Source: Arthrobacter sp. AQ5-05 (GTDB lineage: Bacteria; Actinomycetota; Actinomycetes; Actinomycetales; Micrococcaceae). From it: a stretch of 64,000 bases of DNA. Under the pieces are notes generated by a model that made no database searches, had not been told where the DNA came from, and saw only the letters and a list, made by a program, of their open reading frames with translations. Location of the stretch: assembly GCF_003287975.1 (NCBI RefSeq), contig NZ_QMKQ01000007.1, positions 82,516 through 146,515 of the forward strand, in the 5' to 3' direction. A program made the position numbers and the translations under genes. Shown here one piece after another: positions 9,792-20,010 of this stretch. The number at the start of each line of letters is the position of its first letter. Positions within the stretch are counted from its first letter, which is position 1.

Positions 9792-11126
9792 TTAGCCGGC
9801 GGCGGTGACGCGGTTTGTGAGGTCGGCTGCGTCGGGCATCCAGCCGGCCGGGTCCGCGGAAACCTGCTCCCCGCTGCGGATGTCCTTGACCTCGTGGGTG
9901 CCGTCCTCGGAAGTGAACCAGACGAAGGGGATGCCGCGCTTGTCCGCGTACTTGATCTGCTTGCCGAACTTCTCCGCCTTGGCGGCGACCTCGCAGGCGA
10001 TGCCGCGGGCGCGCAGCGCGGCGGCGACGTCCTGCGCCTCGTTCCAGGAGTCGTCGTTGGCCAGGGTCACCAGCACCGCGGAGGGCACGGTGCGTGCGGC
10101 GGTGGCCGATTCCTCGGCGAGCATCCGCGAAACCAGCCGGGTGACGCCGATGGACAGGCCAACGCCCGGGTAGTTCTTCTTGCCGGTGGATGCCAGCGAC
10201 TCGTAGCGTCCGCCGGAGCAGATCGAGCCCAGCGATTCGTGGCCCACCAGCACGGTCTCGTACACGGTGCCGGTGTAGTAGTCCAGGCCGCGGGCGATGG
10301 ACAGGTCGGCGACGACCTTGCCCGGGGCGCGGCGCACGGCGGCCTCGATGACCTGGGCGAGCTCGTCCAGGCCCTCCTCCATCAGCGGGTGGGTGACGCC
10401 CAGGGCGCGCACCTGCTCGACGAAGGAGGTGTCGTCGGTGCAGATCTGCGCCAGGGCCAGGGCCGCCGCGGCCTGCTGGGCGGTGGCGCCGAGTTCGGTC
10501 TGCAGCAGTTCGGCGACCTTTTCCGCGCCGATCTTTTCCAGCTTGTCGATGGAGCGCAGCACCCCGGCGGTGTCGGACAGGCCCAGGCCAAGGTAGAAGC
10601 CCTCGGCGAGCTTGCGGTTGTTCACGCGCAGGCGGAAATCCCCGATCGGCAGGGCCGTCAGGGCCTCGGCGATGACCAGGGCGAGTTCCACGTCGTAGCG
10701 GAAGGGCAGCGTGCCGTCTCCCACCACGTCGATGTCGGCCTGCGTGAACTCGCGAAAGCGGCCGTCCTGCGGGCGCTCGCCGCGCCAGACCTTCTGCATC
10801 TGGTAGCGCCGGAACGGGAAGGGCAGGTGCCCGGCGTTTTCGACCACATAGCGGGCGAAGGGGACGGTCAGATCGAAGTGCAGGGCCAGCGCGTTCGGGT
10901 CGGACTTGGCCGACTCCTCGGCTGCCAGGCGGGAAAGGCCGTAGACCTCCTTGTCGATCTCGCCCTTGCGCAGCAGCTGCCCGACGGTTTCCACGGCGCG
11001 GGTCTCGATGTTGGCGAACCCATGCAGCTCGAAGATCCGACGCAGCGTGTCCAGTACATGCTGCTCCACCGCACGCTCCTGCGGGAGCCATTCGGGGAAG
11101 CCGGATAGTGAGGCCTTGCGTGCCAT
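9792..11126 (-). CDS. hisS: Histidyl-tRNA synthetase
   Basis: HisS charges tRNA-His. The 444-residue protein shows class II motif 2 (RRYQMQKVWRGERPQDGRFREFTQADID), the HisA-like ARGLDYYTGTVYE motif, SGGRYESLA, and a C-terminal anticodon-binding domain (about 345-440). I chose the ATG at 11124-11126 (MARKASLSGFPEWLP, the conserved N-terminus) with AGGAG about 10 nt upstream; an in-frame GTG at 11174 would add 16 unconserved residues. The gene diverges from the DUF349 gene. Confidence 0.95.
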   Translation of the reverse strand: MARKASLSGFPEWLPQERAVEQHVLDTLRRIFELHGFANIETRAVETVGQLLRKGEIDKEVYGLSRLAAEESAKSDPNALALHFDLTVPFARYVVENAGHLPFPFRRYQMQKVWRGERPQDGRFREFTQADIDVVGDGTLPFRYDVELALVIAEALTALPIGDFRLRVNNRKLAEGFYLGLGLSDTAGVLRSIDKLEKIGAEKVAELLQTELGATAQQAAAALALAQICTDDTSFVEQVRALGVTHPLMEEGLDELAQVIEAAVRRAPGKVVADLSIARGLDYYTGTVYETVLVGHESLGSICSGGRYESLASTGKKNYPGVGLSIGVTRLVSRMLAEESATAARTVPSAVLVTLANDDSWNEAQDVAAALRARGIACEVAAKAEKFGKQIKYADKRGIPFVWFTSEDGTHEVKDIRSGEQVSADPAGWMPDAADLTNRVTAAG

Positions 11127-11401
11127 GAAGTCTGTACTCCTGTATGAAAGGGGAAAAGCGATGGTGGTTGCCACGTCCCTGGCAGCGGCGGGCCCGCCAG
11201 AGGCGGGTGCCGCGCCCAGCGGGCACGTAGGGAACCAAGTCTACTGGCGTGCCGGTGCGCCGAGGGCGAAACGACGCGAATGCGTCGCCGAATCGGGGCG
11301 GCAGAGTACCGGTGGGCGGGCCATGGCGGGTAAAGTGGCGGTGACAGTTGTGTCCTGAGCGCATAGTCTCTGGGCCGATCCTTAGCGAAAGAGTTTCAGC
11401 G

Positions 11402-13048
11402 GTGACCACCAGTCAGCAATCCGACGACAATCTCCAGCCAGCAGCAGTGGCCGAGGAGCAGCAAACCGAAGGCACCCCGGCGCCGGTTAAGGCGCCAGTT
11501 GCGCCGGCAACCGACGCGGCACCTGTAACCGAGGCCGCCGAAGCCACCGAGCAGCCGGCCGAAGCGGCAACCGAGGCACCCTCGGCCGAAGCGCCCGCAG
11601 CCGAAGAGGCGCCGGTCGCCGAAACAGCGGCAACCGAGGCCAAGGCCGAGGAAGCAACTCCCGCCGCAGTGCCGAGCCCGGCAGCAGTGCCGACCCCGGC
11701 CGCCATGGCCCCGTCGCCCGGCGCACCGCGCCCGACCGGCAGGCACGCCGCCAAGGCCGCCGCACCGATTGCAGCTCCCCCGACCTTCACCACCCCGCTG
11801 GAGGAAGCCGCGAAGATCAGCCGCGTTTCCGAGGACGGCCACGTGTTTGTCATCATCGACGGCACCGAGCACCCGGTGGGCCAGTACCCCGATGCCACCG
11901 CCGAGGAGGCCCTGGCCTACTTCGTGCGCAAGCACGACGAGGTCGTCTCCTCCCTGATGCTGCTCGAGCAGCGCGTTGTGGCCAAGGCACCGAGCTCGGA
12001 CATGAACAAGACCCTGGACCACCTGGCCGCAACCGTGGCCGAACGCGCCATGGTCGGCGACATCCCGGCCCTTGAGGCCCGCATCGCGTCCGCACGCGCT
12101 GCCGTCGCCGAACTGGTTGCCGTCGAGCGCAAGGCCGGCGAGGAGCTGCGCGCCACCGAGCTTGCCGCCCGCGAGGCCATCGTCGCCGAGGCCGAGGCCC
12201 TTGCAGCGTTGGACCCGACCACCGTGCAGTGGAAGCAGGGCTCCAACCGCATGAACGACCTCTTTGATGCCTGGAAGGCAGCACAGAAGTCGGGCGTGCG
12301 CCTGGGCCGTTCCACCGAGGATTCGCTCTGGAAGCGTTTCCGCGGGGCCCGGACCACCTTCGACCGCCACCGCCGCGCCTACTTCTCGCAGCTGGATGCC
12401 ACCAATGCCGAGGCCAAGAGCGCCAAGGAAGCGTTGATCGCCCGTGCCGAGGAGCTCTCGCGGTCCACCGACTGGGGAGCAACGGCCGGTGAATACCGCC
12501 GCCTGATGGACGAGTGGAAGGCCTCCAAGCGTGCCTCGCGCAAGGACGACGACGCACTGTGGGCACGCTTCCGCGCCGCCCAGGACGTGTTCTTCGAGGC
12601 ACGCTCCTCTGCCAACGCCGCCATCGACGAGGAGTTCGGCGCGAACCTCATCGTCAAGGAGGCGCTGCTTCTCGAGGCCAAGGCGCTGTTGCCGATCAAG
12701 GACCTGGCCACGGCCAAGCGCCTGCTGGATTCGATCCGCGACCGCTGGGAGTCCGCGGGCAAGGTTCCGCGCGCCGACATGCAGCGCGTGGAATCCTCGC
12801 TGCGCCAGGTCGAGGATGCCGTTCGTTCGGCGGAAGACGACCAGTGGCGCCGGTCCAACCCGGAGACCAAGGCACGGTCGAACTCGATGCTGACCCAGCT
12901 CGAGGACGCCATTGCCGGACTCGAGGACGACCTGGCCAAGGCGAAGGCCAAGGGCGTGGAGTCCAAGATCAAGGCTGCCCAGGAAGCCCTGGACGCCCGC
13001 CGCCTGTGGCTCGAGACCCTGCAGAAGTCCTCGGCCGACTTCCAGTAA
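11402..13048 (+). CDS. DUF349 domain protein
   Basis: The 548-residue protein has about 115 N-terminal residues of Ala/Pro/Glu/Thr low complexity, followed by a folded part with repeated DUF349 helical modules (W-K-rich units such as MNDLFDAWKAAQKSG...WKRFRGARTTFDRHR, and MDEWKASKRAS...LWARFRAAQDVFFEAR). Long charged helices suggest coiled coils. DUF349 proteins are conserved beside hisS and relA in actinobacteria but their role is unknown. I took the GTG at 11402 as start because the upstream residues look untranslated, but the initiation signal is weak. A clear terminator follows. Confidence 0.85.
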   Translation: MTTSQQSDDNLQPAAVAEEQQTEGTPAPVKAPVAPATDAAPVTEAAEATEQPAEAATEAPSAEAPAAEEAPVAETAATEAKAEEATPAAVPSPAAVPTPAAMAPSPGAPRPTGRHAAKAAAPIAAPPTFTTPLEEAAKISRVSEDGHVFVIIDGTEHPVGQYPDATAEEALAYFVRKHDEVVSSLMLLEQRVVAKAPSSDMNKTLDHLAATVAERAMVGDIPALEARIASARAAVAELVAVERKAGEELRATELAAREAIVAEAEALAALDPTTVQWKQGSNRMNDLFDAWKAAQKSGVRLGRSTEDSLWKRFRGARTTFDRHRRAYFSQLDATNAEAKSAKEALIARAEELSRSTDWGATAGEYRRLMDEWKASKRASRKDDDALWARFRAAQDVFFEARSSANAAIDEEFGANLIVKEALLLEAKALLPIKDLATAKRLLDSIRDRWESAGKVPRADMQRVESSLRQVEDAVRSAEDDQWRRSNPETKARSNSMLTQLEDAIAGLEDDLAKAKAKGVESKIKAAQEALDARRLWLETLQKSSADFQ

Positions 13049-13068
13049 CAGGTCGCACGGCAGCACGG

Positions 13069-13117
13069 GCGCCGGGCGGGTGCGGTTCGCAAGAACCGCA
13101 ACCGCCCGGCGCTTTTT
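13069..13117 (+). terminator. Rho-independent terminator after the DUF349 gene
   Basis: An inverted repeat (13069-13087 with 13094-13112, outer arm GCGCCGGGCGG, one mismatch, loop CGCAAG) is followed directly by TTTTT. This is a textbook terminator for the plus-strand gene ending at 13048. Confidence 0.9.
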
Positions 13118-13207
13118 GCTGCGCTGGGTGTTGGGCGCGGGCGCAGTTATCCACAATTTGGGCCTCTCCCCTGCCGCTGGGGCACCGTGGCCTGTGAGAG
13201 TGGAGGG

Positions 13208-13870
13208 ATGGAAAGCACAGACATTGGCCGCAATCCGGCCCCAATCCCCGCAGCGCCGGCCGCAACACCGCAGTTTCCGCCCCGGGCCCGCGGGGGCCCG
13301 CGGGTGGTCCTGGTCGACGAGCCGTTCACGCTCAACGAGCTGCAGGCGCTGCGGCTGCGCGGGTCGTTGCGGGAGGTGCTGCCCGGGGCCTACATCGCCG
13401 CCGTGCATCCGGAAAACCCGGTGACCCGGGCGCAGGTGGCCGCCGCGGTGGCCGGGGAACAGTTGCTGCCCGGCAGGGCCCTGTGCAAGGGCACCGCCGC
13501 ATGGGTGTATGGCTGTGCGCCGATGCCGCGCGAACTGGACATCGTGGTCCCGCGCTACCACCGGCCGTGCGCCCCGACGGCCCGGATGCTGCTGCGGCTT
13601 AGCGAGGGCGTGCTTGACGAAGAGCAGATCTGCACCGTGGGAGGCGTGGCGGTGACCTCGCCGCTGCGCACCGCGATGGACATCGCCTTCAATTCCGAGT
13701 GGCGTGAATCGCTGCCGGTGCTCGCGGCCATCGACGCCTCGCCGCGCCTGCGCTGCGGGTACCGGCAGATGCTGGATTCGATCAACGAGCAGGTGCGCCG
13801 CCCCGGACGGCGCCGGGCGCTGGGCGCGGTCACCCGGCTGATGGAGGCACCCCTGCCCGCAGCGGCCTGA
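13208..13870 (+). CDS. AbiEi-like (type IV antitoxin family) protein, orphan
   Basis: This 220-residue protein resembles the actinobacterial proteins annotated as AbiEi-type antitoxin family. It has a short N-terminal helical region that reads like a winged helix (TLNELQALRLRGSLREVLPGAYIA), then GRALCKGTAAWVYG, DIVVPRYHRP and VGGVAVTSPLRTAMDIAF. No AbiEii nucleotidyltransferase toxin gene lies next to it, so it is an orphan or a nuclease-like housekeeping homologue. Such orphans are common in Arthrobacter. The ATG at 13208 has GGAGG only 1-2 nt upstream, which is close; the GTG 21 nt earlier is an alternative. Its 3' end converges with relA. Confidence 0.55.
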   Translation: MESTDIGRNPAPIPAAPAATPQFPPRARGGPRVVLVDEPFTLNELQALRLRGSLREVLPGAYIAAVHPENPVTRAQVAAAVAGEQLLPGRALCKGTAAWVYGCAPMPRELDIVVPRYHRPCAPTARMLLRLSEGVLDEEQICTVGGVAVTSPLRTAMDIAFNSEWRESLPVLAAIDASPRLRCGYRQMLDSINEQVRRPGRRRALGAVTRLMEAPLPAAA

Positions 13871-13895
13871 GCACCGCCGCAGCTGCGCCCCGCAG

Positions 13896-13929
13896 GGGGG
13901 AAACCGCCCTAGGTGCGGCGGTTTCCCCC
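13896..13929. terminator. Bidirectional hairpin at the relA / AbiEi-like convergence
   Basis: A perfect 13-bp inverted repeat (arm GGGGGAAACCGCC, 13896-13908 with 13917-13929) with an 8-nt loop lies between the convergent genes and overlaps the relA stop codon. It could serve both. Confidence 0.65.
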
Positions 13930-16200
13930 GGAGGTGCGGTACACGTCGTACACCCCGTCGATGCGCCGCACGGAATTCAGCACGTGGTTGAGGTACTTCG
14001 GGTCGCCCATCTCGAAGGCAAAGCGGGAGAAGGCCACCCGGTCCCGGGAGGTGGACACGCTCGCTGCCAGGATGTTCACGTGGTTCTCCGAGAGCACCCG
14101 GGTCACGTCCGAGAGCAGCGACTTGCGGTCAAGGGCCTCGACCAGGATCTCCACCAGGAAGACACTGGACTTGGTCGGCGCCCACTGCACCTCGACCAGG
14201 CGGTCGGGCTGCAGCTCGAGCTCCTTGAGGTTCACGCAGTCGGTGCGGTGCACCGAGACGCCGGAGCCGCGTGTGACAAAGCCGCGGATCGGGTCCGGCG
14301 GCACCGGGGTGCAGCAGCGTGCCAGCTTCGCCAGCACCTCTCCGGCACCCGGAACGATGACCCCGGCGTCGGAGTCGGCGGGCCGACTGGGCACCGCGTA
14401 GATGGGGGTTTCCTCCAGCACCTCCGCGACGGAGCCGTTTTCCCCGCCGACCAGCGCGGTGAGGTGCTCGATGACGTTCTGGGCGGAGGTGTGTCCGTCG
14501 CCGACGGCGGCGTAGAGCGCGGAGATGTCGTGGTGGCGCAGCTCCTGGGCGACGGCGGAGAGCACGTCGTGGGTCATGAGCTTTTGCAGCGGAAGGTTGT
14601 TCTTCCGCAGCGCCTTGGTCAGCTGCTCCTTGCCCTTCTCAATGGCTTCCTCGCGGCGTTCCTTGGTGAACCACTGGCGGATCTTGTTCCGCGCGCGCGC
14701 GGACTTGACGAAGCCGGCCCAGTCCTGTGACGGGCCTGCGTTCTCGGCCTTGGAGGTGAAGACCTCCACCATGTCGCCGTGGTGCAGTTCCGAGTTCAGC
14801 GGGACCAGCTTGCCGTTCACCCGGGCGCCGATGGTGCGGTGCCCCACGTCGGTGTGCACCGAGTAGGCGAAGTCCACCGGGGTGGAGCCCACCGGCAGGG
14901 ACATGATCTGGCCCTTGGGGGTGAAGACGAAGACCTCGGCGGTGTTGATCTCGTAGCGCAGGGAATCCAGGAACTCGTTGGAGTCGGAAGTTTCCTTCTG
15001 CCAGTCCATGAGGCTGCGCAGCCAGTCCATGTCCTGTTCCTCGACCGAGCGGGAGTCCCCGCCGTTGCCGTGCTTGTACTTGAAGTGCGCCGCCACGCCG
15101 TACTCGGCGCGCTGGTGCATGTCGTGGGTGCGGATCTGGATCTCCACCGGCTTGCCGCCGGGGCCGATCACGGTGGTGTGCAGCGACTGGTACAGGTTGA
15201 ACTTGGGCAGCGCGATGTAGTCCTTGAAGCGCCCCGGCAGCGGGGTCCAGCGCGCATGCATGAGCCCCAGCACCGCGTAGCAGTCCTTGACGGTGTCAAC
15301 CAGGACCCGCACGCCCATCAGGTCGTGGATGTCGTCGAAGTCCTTGCCGCGCACGATCATCTTCTGGTAGATCGAGTAGTAGTGCTTGGGCCGGCCGCTG
15401 ATGGTGGCCTTGAGGCGTGCGGCGGTGATGTCCTCGGAGATGGCGGAGCGCACCGTGGCCAGGTACTTCTCGCGCTCCGGGGTGCGCTCCCCCACCATCC
15501 GCACGATCTCCTCGTAGACCTTGGGGTGCAGGGCGGCGAAGGAGAGGTCCTCGAGCTCCCACTTGACGGTGTTCATGCCCAGGCGGTGGGCCAGCGGGGC
15601 GAAGATCTCCAGGGTCTCGCGGGCCTTCTTGGCGCTGGACTCCGGGGAGACGTAGCGCCAGGTGCGGGCGTTGTGCAGGCGGTCGGCCAGCTTGATCAGC
15701 AGCACCCGGATGTCCTTGGACATCGCGATGACCATCTTGCGCACGGTCTCGGCTTGCGCTGCCTCCCCGAACTGGACCTTGTCCAGCTTGGTGACCCCGT
15801 CGACCAGCTTCGCGATCTCGCTCCCGAACTCGGCGGTGAGCTGTTCCAGGGAATAGTCGGTGTCCTCGACGGTGTCGTGCAGCAGCGCGGCGGCAAGGAT
15901 CGCCCCGGTCATGCCCATCTCGGCCAGGATGGTGGCCACGGCGACCGGGTGGGTGATGTACGGGTCCCCGCTCTTGCGTTTCTGGCCCTCGTGGTGGTGC
16001 TCGGCGACCGCGTACGCGCGCGCCAGCAGGTCGATGTCGGCCTTGGGGTTCTGCGCGCGCACTGTGCGCAGCAGCGGTTCCAGGGTCGGGGGCTGGGCGG
16101 TGGAGCCGCGGCCGGCCAGGCGGACCAGCCGGGAGATGGTCCCGCGCTTGGGTGCGGGATTCGGGGCCCCGGGCATCATGACACCGTGGTTCTCTGCCAT
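13909..16200 (-). CDS. relA: Bifunctional (p)ppGpp synthetase/hydrolase, Rel
   Basis: This is the single long Rel enzyme of actinobacteria, which makes and degrades (p)ppGpp in the stringent response. The 763-residue protein has an HD hydrolase domain (about 60-200; the conserved HD in [10 protein letters not shown] is intact, so hydrolase is likely active), a synthetase domain (about 250-370; [26 protein letters not shown]), a TGS domain (about 415-475; [21 protein letters not shown]), a helical and zinc-finger region ([13 protein letters not shown]), and a C-terminal ACT domain (about 690-763). The ATG at 16198-16200 follows a perfect AGGAGG. The open frame continues upstream into secF territory but that part is a shadow. 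Confidence 0.97.
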   Translation of the reverse strand: MAENHGVMMPGAPNPAPKRGTISRLVRLAGRGSTAQPPTLEPLLRTVRAQNPKADIDLLARAYAVAEHHHEGQKRKSGDPYITHPVAVATILAEMGMTGAILAAALLHDTVEDTDYSLEQLTAEFGSEIAKLVDGVTKLDKVQFGEAAQAETVRKMVIAMSKDIRVLLIKLADRLHNARTWRYVSPESSAKKARETLEIFAPLAHRLGMNTVKWELEDLSFAALHPKVYEEIVRMVGERTPEREKYLATVRSAISEDITAARLKATISGRPKHYYSIYQKMIVRGKDFDDIHDLMGVRVLVDTVKDCYAVLGLMHARWTPLPGRFKDYIALPKFNLYQSLHTTVIGPGGKPVEIQIRTHDMHQRAEYGVAAHFKYKHGNGGDSRSVEEQDMDWLRSLMDWQKETSDSNEFLDSLRYEINTAEVFVFTPKGQIMSLPVGSTPVDFAYSVHTDVGHRTIGARVNGKLVPLNSELHHGDMVEVFTSKAENAGPSQDWAGFVKSARARNKIRQWFTKERREEAIEKGKEQLTKALRKNNLPLQKLMTHDVLSAVAQELRHHDISALYAAVGDGHTSAQNVIEHLTALVGGENGSVAEVLEETPIYAVPSRPADSDAGVIVPGAGEVLAKLARCCTPVPPDPIRGFVTRGSGVSVHRTDCVNLKELELQPDRLVEVQWAPTKSSVFLVEILVEALDRKSLLSDVTRVLSENHVNILAASVSTSRDRVAFSRFAFEMGDPKYLNHVLNSVRRIDGVYDVYRTSGGNRRT

Positions 16201-16362
16201 CGGGTGCCTCCTATCGATCGGGATCCGTCGCGTGGGCGCGTGGCGCGCCGTTTGGGGTGGCCGTGGAGCGCGGCACCTGCCCCGAGGGGACCAGGCACCG
16301 CCGGGACTTTCACCACGCCCAAGTTCCTCTTGCAAGGTTATAGCACTTCGTGCCCAAAGGCA

Positions 16363-16403
16363 GACGGCGGGGACCCGGAGTTCACACCCGGGTCCCCGCC
16401 GTC
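16363..16403 (-). terminator. Terminator hairpin after secF
   Basis: A perfect 16-bp inverted repeat (arm GACGGCGGGGACCCGG, 16363-16378 with 16388-16403) with a 9-nt loop lies 37 nt beyond the secF stop and ahead of relA on the same strand. Confidence 0.75.
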
Positions 16404-16439
16404 GCCGTGCCCGCAAATACCCCGGGCTTCGGCACATGC

Positions 16440-17423
16440 CTAGGCGTTGGCCAGGCGGTGCGCCGCGATCTTCTTGTTGTGCCGCTCGATCTCCGCTTCG
16501 CCGTCGCGCAGCAGCGAGTACAGCGGAGCCTGGACGAACAGCGTCGACAGCGCCGAGACGATGATGCCGATGAACAATGCCAGCGACAGGTCCTTGAGCG
16601 TTCCGGCACCCAGCAGGTAGGAACCGATGAACAGGATCGAGGCCACCGGAAGCACCGCCACCACCGAGGTGTTGATCGAACGCACCAGCGTCTGGTTGAT
16701 GCCCAGGTTCACCAGTTCCTCGAAGGTCCGCTTGTTCTGGTCCTGGAACCCGGCGGTGTTCTCGCGCACCTTGTCGAAGACCACCACGGTGTCGTACAGC
16801 GAGTAGCTCAGGATGGTGAGGAACCCGATGATCGCCGAGGGGGTGACCTCGAAGCCGGACAGCGCGTAGATCCCGGCGGTGACGATCACGACCTGCAGCA
16901 GCCCGATGATTGCCGCCAGCGACATCTTCCAGGTGCGGAAGTATGCGGCCATCAGCAGCGAAACCAGCACCACGAACACGACCAGGCCGATCAGTGCCTG
17001 CTTGGAGACGTCGGCGCCCCAGGTCGGTCCGACGAAGGTCGAGGTGACCTCGGACTTGGTCACCCCGTACGCGGTGGCCAGTGCCTCGGCGACCGACAGC
17101 GTCTGGTCGTCGGTCAGCTTGTCGGTCTGAACGCGCATGGTGTTCGGCGCGATGTTGGTGACCCGTGGGTGGTGGTCCGGGGCGATCGCCACCACGGTCT
17201 TCTCGCCGGTGGGGACATCGACGTGCTCGACCTTGGAGATGGTGAATTCGGATCCGCCGCGGAACTCGATGCCGAGGTTGAACCCGCCCTTGACGACGGG
17301 GACCAGGAGGGCGAGCAGGACCAGGGCCGCGGAGATGGACAGCCACAGCTTGCGCTTGCCCGTGAACGGGTAGGACCGCTTGCCGGTGTAGAGCTCATTG
17401 CCCCAGGTTGCGAGACTAGCCAT
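16440..17423 (-). CDS. secF: Protein translocase subunit SecF
   Basis: SecF works with SecD and YajC to assist SecYEG export using the proton gradient. The 327-residue membrane protein has a first helix at about 26-46, a periplasmic domain containing [10 protein letters not shown] (about 50-57), and five further helices at about 140-315, including the conserved [23 protein letters not shown] region and [14 protein letters not shown]. Its ATG overlaps the secD stop (ATGGCTAG), so the two are translationally coupled. A strong hairpin follows. Confidence 0.96.
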   Translation of the reverse strand: MASLATWGNELYTGKRSYPFTGKRKLWLSISAALVLLALLVPVVKGGFNLGIEFRGGSEFTISKVEHVDVPTGEKTVVAIAPDHHPRVTNIAPNTMRVQTDKLTDDQTLSVAEALATAYGVTKSEVTSTFVGPTWGADVSKQALIGLVVFVVLVSLLMAAYFRTWKMSLAAIIGLLQVVIVTAGIYALSGFEVTPSAIIGFLTILSYSLYDTVVVFDKVRENTAGFQDQNKRTFEELVNLGINQTLVRSINTSVVAVLPVASILFIGSYLLGAGTLKDLSLALFIGIIVSALSTLFVQAPLYSLLRDGEAEIERHNKKIAAHRLANA

Positions 17424-19149
17424 TTGATGAATCCTTATCCACGCGTTCGTCCGACTTGGTGGGCGCCGCGGAGGTGGCCGCGGCCTTGCGTCGCTCGGCG
17501 ATGGTCTGCCGGCGTTCGGCCTCGCTGGCCGCCTTGGCGTTCTTCTTGCCGCGGGCGGCCTCCGCCTCGGTGCTGAAGCTGCGGATCTTGCCCGCGCCCT
17601 GGTACAGCGGCACCGCGCCGAGAAGCGAGGGATCGAGCCCGGAGAACCGGTGCCCCTCGCCGAAGAACCTGGTCTTGCCCAGCAGCTGCAGGGTCGGGTG
17701 GGTGAGCAGGAAGACCACCACGATGTCGACCACCGCGGTCAGCCCCAGGGTGAAGGCGAAGCCCCGCACGTTGCCCACGGCCACGATGTACAGCACGATG
17801 GCGGCAAGGATGTTCACGGCCTTGGACGCCAGGATGGTGCGCTTGGCGCGCTTCCAGCCGATTTCCACGGCCGAGTGCAGCGGGCGCCCGTCGCGCAATT
17901 CGTCACGGATGCGTTCGAAGTAGACGATGAACGAGTCGGCGATCAGGCCGATGGACACAATCAGGCCCGCAACACCTGCCAGCGAGAGCCGGTAGTTCAT
18001 CGACCAGCCCAGCAGCACCAGCGCGAGGTAGGTCAGCACGCCGGAAACCAGCAGCGAGACGATGGTGACCAGGCCCAGCAGGCGGTACTGGAAGATCGAG
18101 TAGATCGCCACCAGGCCCATGCCGATGAGCCCGGCGATCAATCCGCTGCGCAGCTGGTCCGAACCCAGGGTTGCGGAAATCTGCTGCTCGGACTGGATCT
18201 CGAAGCTGATCGGCAGTGCACCGAACTTCAGCTGGTCCGCCAGCGCTTTGGCCGATTGCTCGGTGAAGCTGCCGGTGATTTCGGCGCGCCCGTCGGCGAT
18301 CACCGCGTTGGACCGCGGTGCGGAGATCACGGTGCCGTCAAGCACGATCGCGAACTGGTTCTGCGAACCTTGCATGGGGGTGATTCGCTTGGTGACCTCG
18401 GCGAACTTCGCCTTGCCGTCCGCGTTGAATTCCAGGGTCACGCCCCACTGCCCGGTGACCGCGCCCTGCTGGCCGCGGGACATCCCGAAGGAGGCATCGG
18501 TGATGTCGGAACCCGGAACCTCGACCGGGCCCAGGATGTATTTGGCGCCCGTATCCGGTTCGCAGGAGATCATCGGCTTGGCCGGGTCGTGGAGTTCTTC
18601 GGCACCCTGTCCGAGTTCCGTCGGGCAGTCGTAGGCCTCGAACTTCTGGTACAGGGCCGCGTCGATCCAGTTCATGTCCGAGGCATTCTCGGGCTTGGCG
18701 CTCGGCTTGGGCAGATCGGCCTTGGCCAGACGCTGTTCCTTGGGAACGGCCGTGTACGGGCCGGCCAGGATGACCGGGCGGAACTCCATGTTCGCCGAGG
18801 CCTGGATCAGCTCGCGGGTGCGGGCATCGGGGATGCCGGGCATGGAGACGACGACGTTTCGGCCGGACTGCGTGGTGATCTCGGCTTCCGAGACACCGGT
18901 GCCGTCCACGCGCTGGCGAATGATTTCCACGGCCTGGTCCAGCTGCTCCTGCGTTGCCGCAGCACCGCCCGCCACCCGTGGTGCCAAGATCATTTGGGTG
19001 CCACCCTCGAGGTCGAGGGCAAGCTTGGGGGCAAAAGCTGCTTTCCCGCTCAGCACGCCGGTAATCAGGATGGCTGCCGAAATGAGGAAGATAACGCCGA
19101 GCCACAGCAGGGATTTGCGCGCCTGCTTGATCGGACCAGTAGATGACAT
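17416..19149 (-). CDS. secD: Protein translocase subunit SecD
   Basis: SecD forms a complex with SecF that drives late steps of protein export. The 577-residue protein has an N-terminal helix (about 14-34), the conserved LALDLEGGTQMIL block, a large extracytoplasmic region (about 45-345) and five C-terminal helices, including GVAGLIVSIGLIADSFIVYFERIRDE. A charged C-terminal tail of about 60 residues (Lys/Ala/Glu-rich) is longer than in E. coli. I chose the ATG at 19147-19149 (MSSTGPIKQARKS); an upstream ATG at 19173 in the same frame is possible. It is coupled to secF. Confidence 0.95.
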   Translation of the reverse strand: MSSTGPIKQARKSLLWLGVIFLISAAILITGVLSGKAAFAPKLALDLEGGTQMILAPRVAGGAAATQEQLDQAVEIIRQRVDGTGVSEAEITTQSGRNVVVSMPGIPDARTRELIQASANMEFRPVILAGPYTAVPKEQRLAKADLPKPSAKPENASDMNWIDAALYQKFEAYDCPTELGQGAEELHDPAKPMISCEPDTGAKYILGPVEVPGSDITDASFGMSRGQQGAVTGQWGVTLEFNADGKAKFAEVTKRITPMQGSQNQFAIVLDGTVISAPRSNAVIADGRAEITGSFTEQSAKALADQLKFGALPISFEIQSEQQISATLGSDQLRSGLIAGLIGMGLVAIYSIFQYRLLGLVTIVSLLVSGVLTYLALVLLGWSMNYRLSLAGVAGLIVSIGLIADSFIVYFERIRDELRDGRPLHSAVEIGWKRAKRTILASKAVNILAAIVLYIVAVGNVRGFAFTLGLTAVVDIVVVFLLTHPTLQLLGKTRFFGEGHRFSGLDPSLLGAVPLYQGAGKIRSFSTEAEAARGKKNAKAASEAERRQTIAERRKAAATSAAPTKSDERVDKDSSNG

Positions 19150-19204
19150 CGTGAGGCTTTCTGGTTGTTCCATCGCCCCTGGGGGATGGAGATTCCGCGG
19201 AAAA

Positions 19205-19259
19205 CCCGGAGCCTGCCTGCAACCGGCCCCTGCGGGGTGGGGGTTGGGGCTGCTCCGGG
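19205..19259 (-). terminator. Terminator-like hairpin between yajC and secD
   Basis: The outer arms CCCGGAGC (19205-19212) and GCTCCGGG (19252-19259) enclose further GC-rich pairing (GCCCC with GGGGC). On the minus strand the stem is followed by TTTT. It would end yajC transcripts or attenuate read-through into secDF. Confidence 0.65.
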
Positions 19260-19373
19260 CCGCATGGTGAAGGTCAATCGAAAGCCGGATCGCTCACCGG
19301 CGGGTCTGTGTGGCCCGCGGAAATCCGGCTGCCGTTCACTGCTGGGTTGGTGTGCCCGAAGGCGCCAAGCGGA

Positions 19374-19835
19374 TTAGGCCTTGGGGCCGTTGTCCTCGTT
19401 GTTCAGGCGGCGCAAGGTCTCTTCCGGGGTTTCGTTTTCCGATCCCGGGGCCTCTTCGGCGCTCTCGACGGAGGCCGAGGTCAGCGACGAGGCGTCGTCG
19501 GGGACCTGAACCGGTGCGTCGGCCTCTTCCGGGGCCACGACCTTGGCAACGACCTGGGAGTGGACGGTGACGAAGCTGCCCGGGGAGACCTCCAGGACGA
19601 TCTTGTTTTCGTCGGTGTCGATGCTCGCAATGGTGCCAAAGAGACCGAACTGGGTCATCACCTCGGCGCCGACGGCAAGGTTGGAGCGGATCTGCTCCTG
19701 TGCCTTCGCGGCCTTCTTGCGGCCACGCATCATCATGAAGATCAGCAGGCCGAAGGCGGCGAGCATGATCAACATGGTCGGGTCGAATGGGGCCTTTTCG
19801 CCGGAAGCGGCTTGGGCCAAAACGTATTCGGTCAC
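19374..19835 (-). CDS. yajC: Preprotein translocase subunit YajC
   Basis: YajC is a small membrane partner of SecDF. The 153-residue protein has one helix at about 18-36 (PTMLIMLAAFGLLIFMMM), the basic RGRKKAAKAQEQI stretch, and the conserved GAEVMTQFGLFGTIASID and VTVHSQVVAKVV blocks. The last 50 residues are acidic and low-complexity, a common actinobacterial extension. Translation starts at GTG (19833-19835). It sits between ruvB and secD, in the order usual for actinobacteria. Confidence 0.94.
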   Translation of the reverse strand: MTEYVLAQAASGEKAPFDPTMLIMLAAFGLLIFMMMRGRKKAAKAQEQIRSNLAVGAEVMTQFGLFGTIASIDTDENKIVLEVSPGSFVTVHSQVVAKVVAPEEADAPVQVPDDASSLTSASVESAEEAPGSENETPEETLRRLNNEDNGPKA

Positions 19836-20010
19836 GTGTGGATACCTGTTCCTAAGTCATTGTCAACGGCGCGCACAATCGCAATTGCGCAGCCGGTGGG
19901 CCTATCCATACTATAGGGAGATCCTGTCCAAACCCCGACCACAACGCAGTTTTGGCCTGCGAATGTCCTTGGAATGTGCCGGAGTGCCGCCAAGGTGGGT
20001 GACCTGCCGG

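Noticed and set aside
13208..13870. A complete AbiE toxin-antitoxin system
   Set aside because: No AbiEii-type nucleotidyltransferase gene is adjacent; only the AbiEi-like protein is seen.
16201..17346. The open frame of relA continuing upstream over secF
   Set aside because: The real relA begins at 16200 after AGGAGG; the upstream part is out of frame with the conserved SecF sequence.
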